In this document: piece by piece, positions 12,594 to 16,283 of the stretch
How the letters are laid out: every line of letters starts with the position of its first letter
Position numbering within the stretch: the stretch's first letter is position 1
DNA from: AC-52 sp044870295
Lineage (GTDB): Bacteria; Actinomycetota; UBA4738
Assembly (NCBI GenBank): GCA_044870295.1
Contig: JBIOYQ010000041.1
Location: 1 to 16,283 of the forward strand
Length of the DNA: 16,283 nucleotides
Direction: 5' to 3'
Notes under the pieces: generated by a model
The model's database searches: none
What the model saw: the letters and a program-made list of their open reading frames with translations, nothing else
What the model was told of the DNA's origin: nothing
Position numbers and translations under genes: made by a program

Positions 12594-13454
12594 TTACCTC
12601 CCCAGCCATCCAGATCCGCGGAACTCCTGGAGGAAGAAGCGCTGGACGTACAGGAAGGCAAGGATGACGGGGGCCGTGGCCGTCACCGCACCTGCCAGCA
12701 GCAAGGGGAAGTTCTGCCGATCCAACTGAGACAGCGACTTCAGCCCGAGCGGTACGGTGAACTTCCTCTGATCGAAGAGGTAGATCAATGGGTCCAGGAA
12801 GTTGCTCCACACGAACACGAAGGACAGCACCGCGACGGCGACCGTGACCGGTCGCACCAGTGGCATGGCCACCTTGCGCCACACGGCTCCGGCCGTCATC
12901 CCCTCGAGCCGGCACGCCTCGAACAGTTCACGGGGGAGCCGCCGAAAGCTCCAGTAGAAGAGCAGCACGTAGAACGGTGACGTGCCCATCAGGGAAGGGG
13001 CCACCAACGGCCAGTAGGTGTTGATGAGGCCGAGCCGCTTGAACAGTGTGAATCGGCTCACCAGGAGCGCCGTGACGGGCATCATGAGCGCGACGAGCGC
13101 GACCGCGACCAGGACGCCGGCCGTCCGGCGCGACATCCTGGACATGGCGAACCCCGCCCACGAGGCGAACAGGACGGTCAGGGGCACGGCCACCGCCGCG
13201 ACGATCAAGGAGTTCAACGTGTATCGGGGGATGTCGACCAGGTCGAACGCTCGGCCGTAGTTGTCGAAGGCGACGGGCGAGGGCAGGAATTCCGGTGTTC
13301 GGGGGGGCGGCAGCCCGGCCTTCCGGAGCGAGCCGGTGACCATGTAGAGCAGGGGAAGCGCGAAGACGAGGCTGATCAACAGGGCCGGGCCATGACGCCA
13401 ACCCCCACGCCGCTCCGGCCGGGCCGGATCCCTCCTCCGATGCGTGCCCGCCAT
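12594..13454 (-). CDS. Carbohydrate ABC transporter permease, MalG-like
   Basis: The second permease of the importer has 286 residues and six predicted helices. Its EAA loop is at about 176-200 (E-L-F-E-A-C-R-L-E-G, then V-W-R-K-V-A-M-P-L-V). The N-terminal pattern G-S-L-R-K, then N-Y-G-R-A-F and N-S-L-I-V-A, is typical of MalG/UgpE-like permeases. In most such operons this gene directly follows the MalF-like gene. Here it comes first and is split from the rest by 321 bases with the riboswitch. The ATG has no ribosome binding site, but TATCCT lies eight bases upstream, which suggests a leaderless transcript. It should pair with the MalF-like product to form the membrane channel. Confidence 0.93.
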   Translation of the reverse strand: MAGTHRRRDPARPERRGGWRHGPALLISLVFALPLLYMVTGSLRKAGLPPPRTPEFLPSPVAFDNYGRAFDLVDIPRYTLNSLIVAAVAVPLTVLFASWAGFAMSRMSRRTAGVLVAVALVALMMPVTALLVSRFTLFKRLGLINTYWPLVAPSLMGTSPFYVLLFYWSFRRLPRELFEACRLEGMTAGAVWRKVAMPLVRPVTVAVAVLSFVFVWSNFLDPLIYLFDQRKFTVPLGLKSLSQLDRQNFPLLLAGAVTATAPVILAFLYVQRFFLQEFRGSGWLGR

Positions 13455-13462
13455 AGGCGCGC

Positions 13463-13468
13463 AGGATA
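13463..13468 (-). promoter_or_regulatory. Putative -10 box (TATCCT) for the MalG-like gene
   Basis: TATCCT on the minus strand lies eight bases before the ATG at 13454, in the 51-base gap after the cyclic-nucleotide-domain gene. There is no Shine-Dalgarno sequence and no clear -35 box. The layout is the same as for meaB. Confidence 0.5.
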
Positions 13469-13505
13469 GCGGTGTTCCGGCGCGAAGGACGCGCAGGAGA
13501 TCGGC

Positions 13506-13940
13506 TCAGTGCGACAGGGCCTGCGGCTCCGCCTGCCGGACCCGCTGGGCCATGGTCTCCAGCAGCCGGTTCCCCAGGCTGCGTTCCTTCCCCAGGATCA
13601 CTTCCATGGCGCGGGCTTCCAGGATCATGACCCGCATGTCCGTGCGGGCGGTCACCGACGCCGTCCTGGGAGCTGGGTGAAGCAGCGCCATCTCCCCGAA
13701 GAACTCTCCCGGGACCAGCTCGCGCAGCCTGCGGTCTCCTCGGAACACCTCGGCGGTTCCCCGGATGATCACGTACAGCTCGCGGCCGTGATCGCCCTCC
13801 CTCACCAGGGTGGTGCCCGCGGGGACGTCGACCTCGGTCGACGCGGACACGATGGCGCGCAGCCCCCGGTGGGATACGGAATGGAACAGCGGGATCCGCT
13901 GGAAGCGGTGGAGGATCTCGGACGGGATCCCTCTCGGCAC
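13506..13940 (-). CDS. Stand-alone cyclic-nucleotide-binding-domain protein
   Basis: The 144-residue protein consists of a single Crp-type cyclic-nucleotide-binding domain: I-P-L-F at about 16-19, then V-R-E-G-D-H-G-R-E-L-Y-V-I-I-R-G. The phosphate-binding cassette is G-E-F-F-G-E-M-A-L-L with the R-T-A-S-V-T-A end. The Arg that holds the cyclic phosphate is present. No DNA-binding helix-turn-helix follows, so it is not a Crp-like transcription factor. It could be a soluble sensor that acts on a partner protein. It starts with GTG after a GGGAG site, 11 bases downstream of the SCP2-like gene, so it probably belongs to that operon. Whether it binds cAMP or another nucleotide cannot be told. Confidence 0.85.
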   Translation of the reverse strand: MPRGIPSEILHRFQRIPLFHSVSHRGLRAIVSASTEVDVPAGTTLVREGDHGRELYVIIRGTAEVFRGDRRLRELVPGEFFGEMALLHPAPRTASVTARTDMRVMILEARAMEVILGKERSLGNRLLETMAQRVRQAEPQALSH

Positions 13941-13951
13941 GGTAGCTCCCT

Positions 13952-14368
13952 TCAGACGACGGACAGCAATCTGTTCAATCGTGCCAGCTTGGCAGCGTGC
14001 AGCACCAACCCCTTGACCTTCAACGTTCCCTTCAGCAGCTTCCGGTCGATCTCTCGACCCGCCTTCGTCAGCACGTCGGGAAGGCCCAGGCGCAACGGCA
14101 CGGACGACAGCCCGACCAGGGTCTCCGAATCCGTCGTGACCCGCACGTCCGGTCGTCCCACCACACCGTTCCTGATGGTGACCCTTCCCGGCGCCAGCCT
14201 GATGGAGACGGCCACTCCCACGTCCGGCGCCACGATCGCGTAGGTGCCGCCCTTCGCCACCGAGCGTTCGAGCTCGGGATGGGCGGCGACGTTGGCCTCG
14301 ATCAGTCCGCCCACGATGGCCGCCAGGCCGTTGGGCTCCGGATCCGCGTACTCGACCGCCACGGCCAT
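13952..14368 (-). CDS. SCP2 sterol-binding-domain-like protein
   Basis: The 138-residue protein resembles the SCP2 (sterol carrier protein 2) domain, a fold with a hydrophobic tunnel that carries lipids or acyl-CoA. It has the family pattern of a central beta sheet (V-A-V-S-I-R-L-A-P-G-R-V-T-I) and the P-D-V-R-V-T-T-D-S-E-T segment. A G-T-L-K-V-K-G-L-V-L-H-A-A-K-L turn and closing helix follow, typical of this family. The open frame extends 48 codons upstream into the dehydrogenase gene. I place the start at the ATG 14368, which overlaps the dehydrogenase stop by one base (TGATG) and gives the normal length. The tight overlap suggests coupled expression with the dehydrogenase. The ligand is unknown. 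Confidence 0.8.
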   Translation of the reverse strand: MAVAVEYADPEPNGLAAIVGGLIEANVAAHPELERSVAKGGTYAIVAPDVGVAVSIRLAPGRVTIRNGVVGRPDVRVTTDSETLVGLSSVPLRLGLPDVLTKAGREIDRKLLKGTLKVKGLVLHAAKLARLNRLLSVV

Positions 14369-15408
14369 CAGGGCTTCAACACCACCTTCGTGGCCTGACG
14401 AGTCTCGAACAACTCGTAGCCGTGCGCCGCGTCGGCCAGGGGGAGGACGTGGGAAATGATGGGCAGCGGATCGATGTCCCCGGCCACCACCGCCTCCATC
14501 GACCGCTCCCACCAGGCATGGATCGGACAGATCCCGGCGAACTGCAACCGCATGGCCCGGGACCAGTACACCCCGAGCGGAAGCGGATAGGTCTCCGACA
14601 CGAACATCCCGACCACGGTGATCGTGCCCCCGCTCCGAACGGTCCGCGACGCCGTGTCGAAGGACGACTCGCTCCCGACGGCCTCGATCACCACATCGGC
14701 TCCTCGATCCTCCGTCAGATCGGACACCGCCATGTGCGGGTTGCGCTCTCGGACGTCGATCGCCACGGCTCCCATCTTCTCCGCCAGGGCCAGCCGCTCG
14801 GGGTCCTGATCCAGAGCCAGCACCTGCCCGGCGTCGTGCAGGCGGGCCGCCTGCACGCAGAAGAATCCCACGGGGCCCACACCGACGACCGCGACCGTGT
14901 CTCCCGGCTGGATGCCGGCGATCGCGGCCCCGTAGTACCCGGTGGTCAGGATGTCCCCGACGAACAGCGCGCGCTCGTCCTCCATCCCCTCAGGAACGCC
15001 CAGCAGGTTGGTGTCCGCGTAGGGCACGCGAACCAGCTCGGCCTGGGCGCCGCCGAGCCCCCCGCCGAAGGGGCCCGCACCCAGATTGCGGAACTCCCGG
15101 CACAGGGACGTCTGTCCACGCTGACAGAACCAGCACCGTCCGCACGCGATGTCGAACGCCACCACCACGCGATCGCCCGGCGCGAACCCTCGTACCTCCG
15201 GACCGGCCGCCTCCACCACCCCGACCGCTTCGTGCCCGATGGTGTCGCCCGGCTCGAGTGGGGCCTTCCCGCTGACGAAGTGCAGATCGCTCCCGCAGAT
15301 ACCCGCCAGCGTCACGCGGACGATGGCGTCCTCCGGATGCTCGATCTCCGGGTCGGGGACGTCGGCCACCCGGACCCGGTTCACCTCCTCGTAGACGACG
15401 GCCTTCAC
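14368..15408 (-). CDS. Zinc-dependent medium-chain alcohol dehydrogenase family protein
   Basis: This 346-residue oxidoreductase belongs to the zinc-binding medium-chain dehydrogenase/reductase superfamily. Catalytic zinc ligands are Cys38 (G-I-C-G-S-D) and His59-Glu60 (G-H-E), with Asp152 (G-D-I-L-T-T-G-Y) in the place of the usual third ligand Cys. That swap is typical of the formaldehyde-dehydrogenase/dismutase-like branch. The structural zinc is held by Cys89, Cys92, Cys95 and Cys103. The Rossmann motif is G-V-G-P-V-G (176-181), and Asp200 at the end of the second strand predicts NAD(H) over NADP(H). It starts with GTG; a GGGGACGG stretch precedes it. It sits between two SCP2-like genes, so the substrate may be hydrophobic, but the sequence does not fix it. 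Confidence 0.92.
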   Translation of the reverse strand: MKAVVYEEVNRVRVADVPDPEIEHPEDAIVRVTLAGICGSDLHFVSGKAPLEPGDTIGHEAVGVVEAAGPEVRGFAPGDRVVVAFDIACGRCWFCQRGQTSLCREFRNLGAGPFGGGLGGAQAELVRVPYADTNLLGVPEGMEDERALFVGDILTTGYYGAAIAGIQPGDTVAVVGVGPVGFFCVQAARLHDAGQVLALDQDPERLALAEKMGAVAIDVRERNPHMAVSDLTEDRGADVVIEAVGSESSFDTASRTVRSGGTITVVGMFVSETYPLPLGVYWSRAMRLQFAGICPIHAWWERSMEAVVAGDIDPLPIISHVLPLADAAHGYELFETRQATKVVLKP

Positions 15409-15432
15409 CGGCCCGTCCCCGACCGGCGAACC

Positions 15433-15861
15433 TCAGCCGGCCTTCTCGTCCACGAACTCTGCGGGGACGCCGGCCGCCAGGTTCACCAGCTCGTTGGCGG
15501 CCTTGACGTGCCGGACGATGGCCGGGAGGTCGCCCTGAAGCTTCAGCTTGCCCTGCATCATGCCCTTTACCGGGTCGAGCTCCTTGCGGATCACGGCCTT
15601 CCACCGGCTGTACGGGGCCATGATGATGAATCGCGCCTTCGAGCCCTCCTCGGACGGGACGTCGTACCTGGCCCCCCGGCACTCGCCGTGCCAGAGGTCG
15701 AGCCAGAGCCAGATCGCCTCGGGAAGTCCCTTGTCCGGCTCCGCCTCGAACACGAAGGCCAGGTCCCCCTCCCAGGACGCCGCGGCGGCCCGGTACTCGG
15801 TGCTGCCGTTGACGCGCTCCACGAAGGAGTCGAGCCATTCCTTGCTCGGGAACAACGGCAT
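15433..15861 (-). CDS. SCP2-like putative sterol carrier protein
   Basis: The 142-residue protein resembles bacterial SCP2-domain 'putative sterol carrier' proteins. It has the start E-W-L-D-S-F-V-E-R-V-N, a strand region F-V-F-E-A-E-P-D and an R-F-I-I-M-A-P-Y segment. The characteristic W-K-A-V-I and G-M-M-Q-G-K-L-K-L-Q-G-D-L (about 105-122) precede the last helix. An AGGAGG site lies ten bases before the ATG at 15861, which excludes the longer open frame upstream that overlaps the CPBP gene. The dehydrogenase gene starts 24 bases downstream. It is clearly different in sequence from the other SCP2-like protein on the far side of the dehydrogenase, so a recent tandem duplication is unlikely. 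Confidence 0.85.
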   Translation of the reverse strand: MPLFPSKEWLDSFVERVNGSTEYRAAAASWEGDLAFVFEAEPDKGLPEAIWLWLDLWHGECRGARYDVPSEEGSKARFIIMAPYSRWKAVIRKELDPVKGMMQGKLKLQGDLPAIVRHVKAANELVNLAAGVPAEFVDEKAG

Positions 15862-15899
15862 CGTCTGTGAGCCTCCTGTCGCGCTCAGTAAAGCATGCC

Positions 15900-16283
15900 T
15901 CACCGGCCGAAGGCGATGAACAGGAAGCCGATCAGGTTGAACATGGCGTGCGCGGCGACCGAGGCCAGCAGGCTCTGGCGCTTCTCGTAGACGAAGGCCA
16001 GGACGACACCCACCACGATGAGGGCCGGGATGATCAGGAGGAACCTCAGGCCGGCGAAGTGCACGATCCCGAAGAAGAAGCTCGAGATCAGCGCCGCCGG
16101 CCACGCCGAGAACCGCCTGCGCAGCCCCCGATACAGGAAGCCGCGGAAGAACGTCTCCTCCGCCAGCGGCGCCAGGACCACCACCACGATCCCACTGAGC
16201 ACCAGGAAGCCTCCGGTGACCGTGGTGGGAACCTGCTCAGGATTCGACACGTGATGGCCGGCGATGGCGTCCGCGATCGACCG
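15900..16283 (-). CDS. CPBP family intramembrane metalloprotease (partial)
   Basis: The last 127 residues of a CPBP-family membrane protease are visible; the frame is open to the right edge, so the N-terminal part is missing. All three motifs are present: A-E-E-T-F-F-R-G-F-L-Y-R, then F-G-I-V-H-F, then A-A-H-A-M-F-N. Hydrophobic segments before the first motif and between the others match the family. A GTG at 16250 could be read as a start, but it would cut off helices normally found, so I treat the gene as continuing. It ends 38 bases before the SCP2-like gene. The substrate is unknown. Confidence 0.88.
   Translation of the reverse strand, partial: RSIADAIAGHHVSNPEQVPTTVTGGFLVLSGIVVVVLAPLAEETFFRGFLYRGLRRRFSAWPAALISSFFFGIVHFAGLRFLLIIPALIVVGVVLAFVYEKRQSLLASVAAHAMFNLIGFLFIAFGR

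Noticed and set aside
12269..12661. A 130-residue minus-strand frame covering the whole permease-to-binding-protein gap
   Set aside because: It starts inside the permease gene and runs through the structured riboswitch, so as a whole it is not a credible gene. Only its last 47 codons, after the GGAGG, were kept as a possible leader ORF.
1..16283. CRISPR arrays, tRNA or rRNA genes, insertion sequences or a defence island
   Set aside because: I saw no regularly spaced repeats, no clover-leaf or rRNA sequence, no transposase and no inverted-repeat ends. The two CPBP proteases alone do not make a defence or bacteriocin locus.

Overview
The window is GC-rich and densely packed, with strong third-position GC bias. 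Its genes point to an actinobacterium-like, probably uncultivated Gram-positive lineage: lipoprotein signal peptides, a CopC-CopD fusion, a coenzyme-B12 acyl-CoA mutase with a MeaB chaperone, and SCP2-domain proteins. I cannot place the taxon from the sequence alone. All genes but one lie on the minus strand, so the layout below follows transcription, from the right edge to the left.

Right part (16283 to 13506): a CPBP-family membrane protease (cut by the right edge), an SCP2-like protein, a zinc-dependent medium-chain dehydrogenase, a second SCP2-like protein overlapping it by one base, and a stand-alone cyclic-nucleotide-binding-domain protein. The two SCP2 proteins around the dehydrogenase suggest a small lipid or hydrophobic-substrate module.

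Middle (13454 to 8998): a complete carbohydrate-type (CUT1-like) ABC importer in the order MalG-like permease, solute-binding lipoprotein, MalK-like ATPase, MalF-like permease. The 321-base gap between the first permease and the binding protein is the most interesting part of the window. It holds an RNA that matches the yybP-ykoY manganese riboswitch (12533 to 12438). Directly after it is a hairpin that can hide a strong ribosome binding site, then a possible 47-codon leader ORF whose stop overlaps the binding-protein start. These riboswitches usually control manganese exporters, so control of a sugar-type importer would be unusual.

Next (8967 to 6337): a MeaB-type GTPase and a coenzyme-B12-dependent acyl-CoA mutase large subunit. 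Its two substrate-specificity residues (Phe76, Gln194) match isobutyryl-CoA mutase and not methylmalonyl-CoA mutase. The single plus-strand gene (5692 to 6294) is a short CDF-like cation transporter.

Left part (5545 to 1): a copper-flavoured envelope cluster, followed by three genes joined by ATGA overlaps. The cluster is an unknown four-helix membrane protein, a secreted protein predicted to mature with an N-terminal histidine, and a CopC-CopD fusion with extra C-terminal domains. The coupled genes are a DUF4399-like lipoprotein, a CPBP protease and a LivJ-like binding lipoprotein cut by the left edge.

Three minus-strand genes without a Shine-Dalgarno sequence (the four-helix protein, meaB and the MalG-like permease) each carry TATCCT exactly 7 or 8 bases before their ATG. 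This suggests leaderless promoters and three separate transcription units.
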